Both the position numbers and the translations under genes were made by a program. From assembly GCA_947447665.1 (NCBI GenBank), contig CANFJX010000013.1:1-60109 (forward strand): a stretch of 60,109 nucleotides of DNA, in the 5' to 3' direction. Of this stretch, positions 9,501 to 17,401 are shown one piece after another. The DNA comes from Bacteriovoracaceae bacterium (GTDB lineage Bacteria; Bdellovibrionota; UBA1018). Within the stretch, counting starts at the first letter, position 1. Each line of letters starts with the position of its first letter. The notes beneath the pieces are model-generated. The model did no database searches, was not told the DNA's origin, and saw only the letters and a list, made by a program, of their open reading frames with translations.

Positions 9501-12500
9501 ATTCTACTGAGCCATCTTGCATAAACATAAAGACGGCATCGCCGCCATTGACAAGCTGGCCAATCGGAATGGGTAAGGCTCCTTTACTAGCGAGATTCAT
9601 CCATCGCATAGGCACTTGAATTACGCCCTGGTTCAATAATAAATTCTTATTAGCCCAGCAGCGAACAGATTGCTCCCCGGGGGCATCACCCTTGCTCAAT
9701 AACAAACAAATATTATGAGATGTCACATCAACGGCCAAAGTGCTGCCTGTTGAGTTGCTCGGATCGGCACCGGGAGCTAGCATTTGGCCCTGTACTTCTT
9801 GAGTTAAATCATCAAGAGATCCGCCCGATTTACTAAACTCTGGGTTCTTCGCGAAGCTATCTGCAAAATAATTAACCGGCACTCCAGTGGGATCTAAAGC
9901 GGGAGTTAGATTGAGCCAACCTAATGCGGCTGGATCTCCCCTCCCCCAGCACTCGACCTGACTGCTATCGAGCAGAGCGCAGATCACACCCTCTCCCATA
10001 CTGACATCGGTCACATGGCCTTGGATCACGCCTGGTACGTGGGTCAAGGGGACGGCAGTCACTCCCTGCAAAGGAAGGTCGTATTTATCATATGAGCCTA
10101 ATTCTCCCCAACAAAAGAGATTACCGCCCGAAGTCACTGCGCAAACATGACGACTGGAGGCTGTAATATTCACGACATCTACCTCTTGGTTTACAATGGG
10201 TGCGGGTGCACATTGCGGATCATTGTCACAGACTGAGCGCTTGAGCCCAGTGTCTTCGTCAGGAAATGGAAGTGACTTCACCCAGTCAATCTTATCTTGT
10301 CCACTCCGCCAACAGCTGACGACACCAGGTCCCTGAGTTTTCGCATCCCGTTCCAGCGCACAGGCAAACTTTTCTCCAACCTTAACTGAAATAAAATGCC
10401 GCGGTGCCAATGGAGTTGGATTGGTCGCAGTAGCGTCGACATCGGCACTGACTACTGCGGGGATATTTATCGAAGACTTATGCTGAGCGTCTCGATCATT
10501 ACACCGAATGCGCTGATCGCTCGATCGAATCGCGCACACGTTATTTTTGCCGATAGCGACAGAGTCATAGTGTTCTTGTGATTGATGCATCATCGGCGGA
10601 AATTTTGAGCCATCATTCGAAGTGAGATCACCCCAGCAGGTCAAAGGCCCTGAGTAGGTCGCTGGGTCATCGACATAATCATGAGCAATTGTACAGCTCA
10701 ACCCGTGAGACGAAGCAATCATGCCATTCATAGGACGAGGGGAAGCTACAGACGCGCTCGACAGAGTGGGAGACTGCATTTCTTGCTGTTGGGCTTTCTC
10801 TTGCGGCGAAACGATGGCTACAGTGCCATCATTAGTCACTACGCCCCACCATTTTGAATAACTATCTAAGTAGCTTTGTGTTGTTTCATCATTCGGATCA
10901 TTAGAGTTAGGATTAAACTGCGCTTGCTGGGCTTGAGCCAAATAATAAGCTTGTGATCCATCGCAAACCGCTCTAGCTGGCGGAGGAGTATAGACTTGAG
11001 TGATCGGACCCAAAATCGCAGCCTGATTCCGGGTCGCTGTCGAAAAGGCATTACACTGGGTCTGCGAACCTCCGGCAAATTGTAAATAATCTACGAAATT
11101 TTGGTAGTCAGGAGAGCTTTGCGCCAGAGCGCAAACTAAGTTTGGATCGACTTGAGGGTATGAAGCCAGCGCCCAACCGTCGCCAAAGGCAGTAGAACAA
11201 GGATCCTGATCTTGATAAAAGTTATCAGAAGTCAGAGGCGAGGTGATTTTCATTAAGACAGGCGGCACCTTTAAATACCGAGAGCTTGGATCAATGGAGT
11301 TTGGATCAATGCCCGCAGCATTTTGAGACTGGGTATCATAAAATTTCGAGATCGCCTGGGCCACAAGGCTAGCTTGATTTTTAAACCACTGATTTGCAAA
11401 ATTAGCTTCGATGCTTCCGTCCATGGGGCCCCAATTACCTGCCCCACCCATGGCTTGCCATTCACTTAAGAAGTCAGTGTAGTTGCTACACAGAACCGTG
11501 CTTTGTGTTTGAGTGGATGCCAATGCCGAACTGCTCACTTTATCCGAGGGCAGAACTTGCGGTGGTGAACTCGTACAATCGACCGCACTACCGTCTGCAA
11601 GCAGAATGGGGTCCCCGCTAAAACTTCTATTATAACCTGCCGCACAGCAAACCGCATCAGGATCAACCATAGAGGAGTCAGGCACAACCCATTTAGAACC
11701 AAAAGAACTACACATAGATTGATCTGGCAGCCCAGTGGTCGTACCAGAGACCCATGGTGCTTGAGGATTAATACGTAGGAAGGTTATCGGGATTGGCATC
11801 TGTGAAAGCGCTGCAGTGGTTTTAAGGAACGATAATGAAGGATCATAACTGGCGGCATAGCAGGCACTAGGGTCACTAAGATCGCTCGGATTTCTGGCCA
11901 AGTACTGAAGATACGTAGACGCCCCCCCCGAGAATGCTTCAGGCTGCTCAATGAAATCATTGAGTGCAAGCTTCACAGGCGTCCGATCTGACGAACTCAG
12001 GTAGCTAGCCAAGGAGTCATAGTTTTGTTGAATGGCATTAAAATTTGCGGGGTCGTAGCCGAATGGATCAATCGTCAAGGTGTCGTAAGCAGTTCTGTGA
12101 GAATCAGCATCATATTGAGTCAAATCGTCTGCAAAGCTCGGCGCGCTTGCGCAGACACTGAGCCAGTGTACCGGCGAAACCCAGTCAGGATTAGTCGGAT
12201 CCACCACTGGGGGGTTTACCGCTATATCCACATTTTGAGTGCTGAGCTGATCAATACCCTCAGGGCTTGGATGATCATCACAGAGAACGAACGAACCATC
12301 GGACAATACAATCCTCGTTCTCACCGGTTGAGTCGGGTCGATCCACCTCAGCATTTGGAAGCGGTCAAACCAAAATCGATCTCCCAACGCGCTAGATGCA
12401 TCCTGACAAAGCTGAGAATCGCTAAACAGAACAGTCGGAGGGCCGGACATGCCCGCTGGATTAATTGCGTCTTCGGTTAAACCATACTGAAGTACAAGCG

Positions 12501-13215
12501 TGACTGGATCCAAGGGTTGCCCATCGCCGCAACCGACACCAGCATCCTGAAAGACGGGTGACCCTACAAGGCCGGCATTTTTAGCCATGTCAGATATGGC
12601 TGCACCATTACCTATGGCTGCAGCATTGTCTCCGCCTTGGCCGGCAGCAGGATCGCGTTTGGCATTGTCAGAGCCCTTACTGCCTCCGCCACCAGTTTGA
12701 CCAGCTCCGCCACCCAGAAGATTGTCTCCGCCCCCAGGAAGGTTGCCTACACCATCCGCGGACTTGTCAGCAAGAATGGCTTCTCCTCCAGGCAGGTTAG
12801 CAGGGATAGATTGAGACGCACTGGTATCAGAACCAAAACAACGCACACTCCGATCCGCCGCAAGGATCACACAAACTTGTTGCTGCTTTATTTGTCCCGA
12901 CCAATTTGAGCCGGCAACCACCTGAGCCACTGCCACACCGTAGAGGGAGCCGCCTTTTTGCATCGCTTGGGTAAAGGTTTCGCTGCGCACAACGCCGAAT
13001 GGCGCAAGGCCGGATGGATCTGGAAGTAGAGACTTAGCACTGCTGGACTGATCTGCAGAAAGGGGTTGGGCTAGGCTGGATTGATCAGGGCTACCTAGAT
13101 CTGCCATGACTTCAACCGGGGGCAATCCAAAAATAACTAAAAAAAATAAAAAAAAAATAAAGTAATTATTTTTCGCGCTAAACGTTCCACACTTCCCCCA
13201 ATTACCCCCCCCCAA
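6553..13215 (-). CDS. Giant exported protein with many RCC1-like 'CAL..CWG' blades
   Basis: A 2220-residue protein with a hydrophobic N-terminal segment (residues 18-38, rich in Phe/Ile/Leu, ending VMA-DLG) that looks like a signal peptide. An RCC1-like blade occurs at about 95-128 (VCVILAADRSVRCFG), then a Gly-rich low-complexity stretch (about 142-215). Many further blades follow in the second half, such as VCAVTSGGNLFCWGELG, CALLDSSQVECWGRG and CALTVSGTVLCW. Paired Cys in each blade suggest disulphides, consistent with export. The C-terminal 400 residues are Cys-rich without clear repeats. The only available start is TTG at 13215, fused to a nine-G run and without a Shine-Dalgarno, so the true start is uncertain. 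First gene of the giant-protein set; adhesin or surface-display role inferred. Confidence 0.7.
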   Translation of the reverse strand: MGGGNWGKCGTFSAKNNYFIFFLFFLVIFGLPPVEVMADLGSPDQSSLAQPLSADQSSSAKSLLPDPSGLAPFGVVRSETFTQAMQKGGSLYGVAVAQVVAGSNWSGQIKQQQVCVILAADRSVRCFGSDTSASQSIPANLPGGEAILADKSADGVGNLPGGGDNLLGGGAGQTGGGGSKGSDNAKRDPAAGQGGDNAAAIGNGAAISDMAKNAGLVGSPVFQDAGVGCGDGQPLDPVTLVLQYGLTEDAINPAGMSGPPTVLFSDSQLCQDASSALGDRFWFDRFQMLRWIDPTQPVRTRIVLSDGSFVLCDDHPSPEGIDQLSTQNVDIAVNPPVVDPTNPDWVSPVHWLSVCASAPSFADDLTQYDADSHRTAYDTLTIDPFGYDPANFNAIQQNYDSLASYLSSSDRTPVKLALNDFIEQPEAFSGGASTYLQYLARNPSDLSDPSACYAASYDPSLSFLKTTAALSQMPIPITFLRINPQAPWVSGTTTGLPDQSMCSSFGSKWVVPDSSMVDPDAVCCAAGYNRSFSGDPILLADGSAVDCTSSPPQVLPSDKVSSSALASTQTQSTVLCSNYTDFLSEWQAMGGAGNWGPMDGSIEANFANQWFKNQASLVAQAISKFYDTQSQNAAGIDPNSIDPSSRYLKVPPVLMKITSPLTSDNFYQDQDPCSTAFGDGWALASYPQVDPNLVCALAQSSPDYQNFVDYLQFAGGSQTQCNAFSTATRNQAAILGPITQVYTPPPARAVCDGSQAYYLAQAQQAQFNPNSNDPNDETTQSYLDSYSKWWGVVTNDGTVAIVSPQEKAQQQEMQSPTLSSASVASPRPMNGMIASSHGLSCTIAHDYVDDPATYSGPLTCWGDLTSNDGSKFPPMMHQSQEHYDSVAIGKNNVCAIRSSDQRIRCNDRDAQHKSSINIPAVVSADVDATATNPTPLAPRHFISVKVGEKFACALERDAKTQGPGVVSCWRSGQDKIDWVKSLPFPDEDTGLKRSVCDNDPQCAPAPIVNQEVDVVNITASSRHVCAVTSGGNLFCWGELGSYDKYDLPLQGVTAVPLTHVPGVIQGHVTDVSMGEGVICALLDSSQVECWGRGDPAALGWLNLTPALDPTGVPVNYFADSFAKNPEFSKSGGSLDDLTQEVQGQMLAPGADPSNSTGSTLAVDVTSHNICLLLSKGDAPGEQSVRCWANKNLLLNQGVIQVPMRWMNLASKGALPIPIGQLVNGGDAVFMFMQDGSVEFWGSNVNVPALVRVPNHLTNEVHIAISNTNFPHIDKVQLDASGNPILAPLPLASPDSGNVTGCAILDRSPSLGGGKIHCWAQGRPSSIIYDGNVDKNPGATQVAVAGLNVCWIDNQMDLKCSNMSAAYLNPPVSPINLSSLRANDRHFYQVVGLRNSQSVAPATNDLSEDQFCALTVSGTVLCWTMNLSGSNLTALKLGSPTDLSNAATNDSGSDSFAWEIAAGQWSYLRNSNSWPAIIKPFLMKGFCALVGNKRDLTCWNAYVSPRLGGRQPGISREDMLSANPDADKAAGWSDNYTIVANPPVDDYWISASAIKDSIFMPGGGSVCVNHHFRGEKGNSTRCTPYWDTYNRADLVNSYDRTTPGLRISTDFQSNWANDGLNTWLSSFADARALVTMGPVMAGDGGLVPYQRTTSDICAMDFDKGEGVLRCAQTLNRDPNALSSPPSVTEWSSPPFVSRGISEIAGDDLRVCVLDKFDKISCFGQYDDSAENNNLLPEKAKSSPETLCYGAGGKWVNRSGNGRSDGQPEPFMCKFTAPEALPSQAPQAATCARGWRQCANFSATTRQTCDSDLFQNLGDQSLVDRAKQMSCAPLLSVTTGQHTFANISTDEDASPSGSLTPRPYWKSVVMSPGMRKIMGGLAEAYPDAFLFPRVFDDFDRSPAGALNSHQRQDSLGLINGRTNPMPSDKYYPNPMDPYACLVRPAGPDAVQTCSSLVTAIGCTLDVGAAEDPSCNSANAGSEANQSAEPSVKVAALTGQPSPKPDLMGQFKCEWAGGAYVTAGQDIDGAYHGVFTDHDNPSNNFVCKFRVDPNLTSCSKFNFEDYPSTSFVSCGRWSTTIPSSSIDYVYKFACQDLFGSAWCKRPDWAFSSWHSFNNIPISVESAHLQGMSDGGNLANHHQISVDAYAKLVEIGCVPPGFKTDRCDSGFPPGRLGGPDWQQMTHDQYYMRNMHFVDPSYHVEEVGNGDDIFKINGPKNNPNY
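11922..11929 (-). repeat. Eight-base G tract inside the giant exported gene
   Basis: Eight consecutive C on the plus strand (G on the coding strand), encoding part of Ser-Gly-Gly-Ala. Slippage here would frameshift the giant protein at about residue 430. Confidence 0.6.
13205..13213 (-). repeat. Nine-base G tract at the start codon of the giant exported gene
   Basis: On the coding strand the sequence is TT followed by nine G, so the presumed TTG start shares its G with the tract. A length change of one base would put the start out of frame. A TAG lies immediately upstream, so no longer N-terminus is available in this frame. Confidence 0.65.
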
Positions 13216-13275
13216 CTAAAAAAGCACTAGGGGGTCATTAAGTTATCGTCAATAATTAATATAGCTAAAATAAAA

Positions 13276-13311
13276 ATTTATAGTAACTGTGCAAAATCAG
13301 ACACATGTCAA
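13276..13311 (-). promoter_or_regulatory. Possible promoter elements upstream of the giant exported gene
   Basis: The AT-rich 13214-13449 spacer contains a consensus TTGACA (minus strand, 13311-13306) and a TATAAAT (13282-13276), but they are 23 bases apart, which is too long for a standard sigma70 pair. Nothing else is evident in this spacer. Confidence 0.25.
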
Positions 13312-13449
13312 AAAAGGTGCGCGATAAAATATTTAATATTTACTCAATATTACCAAGCCAAGGCTTCAACAACCTAAGGCTTCGATCGTGATACTAGACC
13401 AACAGTATGAACCCATGAGCTCGTTGATCAATCCACGCTTGACTGTTTT

Positions 13450-15759
13450 TTATTTACTCTCCATCTCCCAGCTTCCATCCCAATCAGATGCTGGGGGATG
13501 CTTTTGAAACGTCCGGCACCGATCCAGATAAACCGCACAGGGACCGTCCTCCGCAGATAGCAGGCCCTGCGCCTTCTCAAACCATTGGATCGCCTCATCC
13601 CAGTGTTGCACTCGATAGCAACGTCGTCCTTCTTGAAAAAAATTAACACCCTCACTTGAAAGGGGCCGCTCGAGGATCTCGATCAATTCGACTGCTTGTT
13701 TTTTACCCTTTACTTTCACGTCGTCTAAAACGCGATAATTAAAGCTCTGCTCTGGCATGAGCGAGGAATTATTTTCTAAATTTTTCTTCATAATGTCCCA
13801 AGTGTAGCGAGTCGTTAAAATACGGACACCATACTGTTTAGTAAGTCCCTCAACCCTAGATGCCAAATTGACCTGATCTCCAATCACTGTGTACTCAAAA
13901 TTTTGTTGCGATCCCATATTGCCAACGTTTACTAGGCCGGAATTAATCCCGATCCCCACTCTGACATCAATTCCGTACTGCTCTTTGAATCGATTTTGAT
14001 TCAACTTCAACGCATCCATCATTTCGATCGCAGCCTGACATGCCTGAAACGCATGCTTAGACTGTTTTACTGGGGCACCCCAGAAGGCCATGACTGCATC
14101 GCCTATGTATTTATCCAAGGTACCTTCGTGTTTAAAAACGATGCCAGTCATAATTCCTAAATAATCATTAAGAAATGAGGTGAGGGCTTTTGCATCCATC
14201 TCCTCAGAAAATGAGGTGAAATTACGTATATCAGAAAACAGAATCGTCATTTCACGCTTTTCTCCCCCTAATGATAGCGTATGTGGATCTTTAAGGATCG
14301 AGTCGACCACGGCTGGGGCAACATACTTAGAGAAAGCCTCCCGAATAAATTTTTTATTTCGCTCCTCGGTAGTGTATTTCGCGGCCAATGTCACGACCAG
14401 GATACTCACCCACTCAAAATAGAAGTAAATAGAATTGAGATTATAATTTTGATAGAACAAGACTCTAAAATCTAAGAAACCCACTCCTATAAACGTAACT
14501 AAAAAGAGCCACAACCCAGGGAGCGCGTCCCATCGATTTAATGCCCAAGCAAAGGCCGCCCCCAGTGCCAGCATGAGAACTGAAATCCAAATCCCGCTTC
14601 CGGATGCCCCCCCAGGGATCATCGCATCACCCGTAAGTAAATTATCTAAAATTTGAATATGACCATCAACTCCAGGCGAGTTCGACTCAAATGGAAACTG
14701 CCGCATATCATGCACGCCCAGCGCCGTGACCCCGATGATCACATAGGCATCCGAGAGGAGTTCAGTTTTTGATACACCCGCATCCCCCATCACATCCAGT
14801 GCCGCGACTCTCGGAACCAGAGAGCTCGGTCCCCGAAAATTGATCTCCATCGTTCCAGTGCGATTGATCGGGATTTTTTTCTTCGAGTTCACCCAACTCA
14901 GGGACTCAATACTCTGATCGGGCGCAAGCTCCAGATGGAGCTCCTCCCTCCTCCCAACCCGCGCCATCTCAAGAGGGAGGGAGGCATAAGGCAGGCCAGC
15001 AGCGAAGGCCATCAGGGGACTTTTTCGGATCGTGCCGTCCGAGTCTAAACTGGCGTTTAGGAATCCCATCTGCTGCGCCACGACATGGTAAGGTTGGATA
15101 TTAGTAATTGGCGTCACAAAGGAGAGCGCCGCCACCTGTTCTGACTGCGCTCCCGTCAGGGCCTGAAATCCCCGCAGGGCGAATCGATTAAACCCCTGAG
15201 GAAACTCAGCCAGCGCCGCAGCATCCGTGACGGGGCAGTCCTGAACGCCATCGATCTTGGGGCGACAAGAAGTATCCGACATCCATCCCAGGACGAGCCG
15301 ATCCGAATATTTCTGGATCACTTTCTCTAAATGACCGTCCGTTTCAAATGGGGCGATCCACTCCCCTAGATTCTTTTGCTTCAGGAGGTCAGCCAATCCT
15401 GATGGCACCCTGGGGTCGGCCTCCGAGAAGACCATGTCCAATCCCACAACCTTGGCCCCGGCTTGAAATATTTTCTCCACCAAATAGGCGACGGTGTCGC
15501 GATGCCAAGGCCATCGACCGAGTGCGTTAATCGATCCACTATCAATTTCCACCACGGCGAGCTTATTCTGAAGAGGTCTAGACCCTCTGAATTTAAACTT
15601 CATATCCGTGAGTGATTGGGGAGGACGACTCACCCAAGGCAGGACTTTCTCTCTCAGAAAGTTACCCTCCCACCCTCCTCGATTGGCTCCCTCAGAAATG
15701 ACAAAGCAAACCCAAAAAGAGAGGATCAGTGGAATTTGTAATAGCCAGTTCTTACTCAC
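13450..15759 (-). CDS. CHASE2-domain class III adenylate cyclase
   Basis: A 769-residue membrane receptor cyclase that should convert ATP to cAMP. An N-terminal membrane anchor (residues 5-22) is followed by a periplasmic CHASE2 sensor (about 50-380, with VVEIDSGSINALGRWPW and VVGLDMVFSE). Three to four membrane helices (about 388-460) and a cytoplasmic class III catalytic domain (about 500-690) come next. Metal-binding aspartates are D510 in LFSDIRNF and D554 in IGDAVMAF. K550 and D628 sit at the purine-selecting positions, favouring ATP, and N631 and R635 at the transition-state positions, so it looks active. A TPR-like tail ends the protein. It lies 42 bases behind the metzincin lipoprotein gene and upstream of the giant exported genes. 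The ligand sensed is unknown. Confidence 0.93.
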   Translation of the reverse strand: MSKNWLLQIPLILSFWVCFVISEGANRGGWEGNFLREKVLPWVSRPPQSLTDMKFKFRGSRPLQNKLAVVEIDSGSINALGRWPWHRDTVAYLVEKIFQAGAKVVGLDMVFSEADPRVPSGLADLLKQKNLGEWIAPFETDGHLEKVIQKYSDRLVLGWMSDTSCRPKIDGVQDCPVTDAAALAEFPQGFNRFALRGFQALTGAQSEQVAALSFVTPITNIQPYHVVAQQMGFLNASLDSDGTIRKSPLMAFAAGLPYASLPLEMARVGRREELHLELAPDQSIESLSWVNSKKKIPINRTGTMEINFRGPSSLVPRVAALDVMGDAGVSKTELLSDAYVIIGVTALGVHDMRQFPFESNSPGVDGHIQILDNLLTGDAMIPGGASGSGIWISVLMLALGAAFAWALNRWDALPGLWLFLVTFIGVGFLDFRVLFYQNYNLNSIYFYFEWVSILVVTLAAKYTTEERNKKFIREAFSKYVAPAVVDSILKDPHTLSLGGEKREMTILFSDIRNFTSFSEEMDAKALTSFLNDYLGIMTGIVFKHEGTLDKYIGDAVMAFWGAPVKQSKHAFQACQAAIEMMDALKLNQNRFKEQYGIDVRVGIGINSGLVNVGNMGSQQNFEYTVIGDQVNLASRVEGLTKQYGVRILTTRYTWDIMKKNLENNSSLMPEQSFNYRVLDDVKVKGKKQAVELIEILERPLSSEGVNFFQEGRRCYRVQHWDEAIQWFEKAQGLLSAEDGPCAVYLDRCRTFQKHPPASDWDGSWEMESK

Positions 15760-15801
15760 CCTCTCTTTTCGGAATCTGATTTAAAAAGGATTAAGGAGAG
15801 T

Positions 15802-16551
15802 TTACCTGACCATGGACTTCCAATAGTCCTTTACAGCATTCAGTGCCACCTGACATTCTGATTGAGTGATGCGCTTGGAATCCTCGTAGATGACGGGGTT
15901 CATGAGATTAGCTGTGTTACTTACATGATCTAGATTGAGGTAATGGCCCAACTCATGGGCTATAATGTTAGGATAATCGCCCACGGGCGCCTCCAGTACG
16001 ACCCCGTAAAAAATATCCCCTGGCATTGCAGTCCAAGCGTTCGCGCCCGTTTTCCCGAGTGAACCACTTCGGTTCCATTTCCCGGTAGTCACTACCAGCA
16101 GGGAGGATGAATCCATGAACGTTTTTCGAATCTGATCGAGATCCGAATCCTCGGCAGAGTGAAAAGCTAGATCATACTTTTGGGGGTTAATGGACAAGAA
16201 CTGATCCACCTGAAAGTGGATCTGACACTGATCCCAAATACGATTAATGCTCGAAATATCTGAAGAAACAGTCGGTTCGCTGATTGCAGGACTTCCGTCC
16301 GAATCATCGAAAACGACGTATTTCAGCGCCAAACAAAGATGAGAAGGATCGTCTGTATGACATCCCTCCCCCGAGCGAGTCTGTCCTGCTGCTAAGGCCG
16401 GGCTGGGCGGCTGTGATCCACCAGCTCGAACCACGGTATCGGCTTCTCTCAGAGATGAGCCGCACCCGCTGAGGGGGGCTCCCAACATAAAGGCCAAACA
16501 TACTGAACTGCTCGCATTCCCTACAATCCGTCGTAAGTTCTCAAGACTCAT
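15802..16551 (-). CDS. Lipoprotein metzincin-type zinc metalloprotease
   Basis: A 249-residue protein with a lipobox (APLSGC, Cys30) and a catalytic zinc motif HELGHYLNLDH at residues 199-209, the HExxHxxGxxH pattern with Asn at the usual Gly. The methionine of NLMNP (about 215-219) serves as the Met-turn. These mark a metzincin peptidase anchored to the envelope and probably cleaving proteins outside the cytoplasm. A matrixin- or archaemetzincin-like subtype is not resolved. AAGGAG nine bases before the ATG supports the start. It is divergent from the exported colicin-type nuclease gene (98-base shared spacer) and 42 bases upstream of the adenylate cyclase on the same strand. Confidence 0.85.
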   Translation of the reverse strand: MSLENLRRIVGNASSSVCLAFMLGAPLSGCGSSLREADTVVRAGGSQPPSPALAAGQTRSGEGCHTDDPSHLCLALKYVVFDDSDGSPAISEPTVSSDISSINRIWDQCQIHFQVDQFLSINPQKYDLAFHSAEDSDLDQIRKTFMDSSSLLVVTTGKWNRSGSLGKTGANAWTAMPGDIFYGVVLEAPVGDYPNIIAHELGHYLNLDHVSNTANLMNPVIYEDSKRITQSECQVALNAVKDYWKSMVR

Positions 16552-16649
16552 TCCTGTGCGCTCCTTTTTAAAGAAGTACGTAGAACAGAGGGCTAAGTTC
16601 CGATTGAGGATTGAATCTAGACTAGAACTCAGGTAGCGAATGATCCCAT

Positions 16650-17261
16650 ATGAAACAGTTTTTACTCGTCATCTTGACTTTGAGCCTCCTCCCCCTCGAT
16701 CTGGCCTACGGAATCCCTCGCTCTCCCTGGAAACCACTCGTTCATAGCCACAGTTTTACTGTGGCCATTCAGCCCACTTTAATCCGGTTAGTCCTGGCAA
16801 AAACAGCAAGAGAAGCGGAGGGAGTCTCTCAGGCATCCTGCCCACTTACCGGACACTCCCACTTACTCTGGGGTACTGATCAAAACGCGGGGCTGGTCAC
16901 TCAAGAAATCGCAGATCAACTCCAGGATCAGAAATTTAGCAACTTTGGTATGTTTAGGCAGGCATTTTGGAAAGCCGTTTCGAGATCGAGCCACACCTCT
17001 GAGTTTTCGCCCCAAAACCAAGATCGTATGGCCACAGGTCGAGCACCCATTGCCCCTGAGTCGCAACAACTCGCTCACCAACGATCCTATGTGCTTCATC
17101 ACATTGTACCGCTTCATCAAAATGGGGCAGTGTACGATCCATGTAACTTAATGATCGTCACCCCCCTCTTCCACGAGGAAGTTTTGCCGAGATCATACCA
17201 TTTTGCTCCAGGAAGAAACCGCCTGGAGCGAGATGACATTGCATTGGATGAATTGAAATAG
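16650..17261 (+). CDS. Exported colicin E2/E7/E9-type HNH DNase
   Basis: A 203-residue protein with a Sec signal peptide (MKQFLLVILTLSLLPLDLAYG). Residues about 80-180 follow the cytotoxic domain of E-group DNase colicins and S-type pyocins, as I recall that family. IADQLQDQKFSNF corresponds to the family's 'IADKLRDKEFKSF', and FRQAFWKAVS to 'FRKxFWEEVS'. Further on come NQDRMATGRAP and then LHHIVPLHQNGAVYD with a downstream VTP..H. H150, H151 and H175 correspond to three of the key histidines. The fourth metal His is Leu179 and the Glu two residues before the HH pair is Val148, so activity is uncertain. There is no receptor-binding or translocation domain and no immunity gene next to it. Instead tRNA-Val follows in the opposite orientation. 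Confidence 0.85.
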   Translation: MKQFLLVILTLSLLPLDLAYGIPRSPWKPLVHSHSFTVAIQPTLIRLVLAKTAREAEGVSQASCPLTGHSHLLWGTDQNAGLVTQEIADQLQDQKFSNFGMFRQAFWKAVSRSSHTSEFSPQNQDRMATGRAPIAPESQQLAHQRSYVLHHIVPLHQNGAVYDPCNLMIVTPLFHEEVLPRSYHFAPGRNRLERDDIALDELK

Positions 17262-17269
17262 ATTAGAAA

Positions 17270-17344
17270 TGGTTGGGCTGATTGGGATTGAACCAACGAC
17301 CCCCACCGTGTCAAGGTGGTGCTCTCCCACTGAGCTACAGCCCA
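17270..17344 (-). tRNA. tRNA-Val (anticodon GAC)
   Basis: A 75-base cloverleaf read on the minus strand. The acceptor TGGGCTG pairs perfectly with CAGCCCA, discriminator A and an encoded CCA end. The D-arm is GCTC...GAGC, the anticodon stem CCACC/GGTGG encloses loop TTGACAC (anticodon GAC), and the T-arm is GTTGG TTCAATC CCAAT. It should read GUC and GUU valine codons. Its 3' end points at the nuclease gene, 8 bases away; lipB follows on the other side. Confidence 0.97.
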
Positions 17345-17401
17345 TCATGAATGGAACGAACACGGGTATACCGCTGGAAAGTGACTGAGTCAAAGGGAAA
17401 A

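Noticed and set aside
12025..12480. A 151-residue plus-strand open frame inside the giant exported gene
   Set aside because: Antisense shadow of a well-supported long coding frame; no ribosome site, low-quality composition.
17262..17401. An immunity gene downstream of the colicin-type DNase
   Set aside because: The space is filled by tRNA-Val and the lipB leader; no small acidic reading frame is there on either strand.
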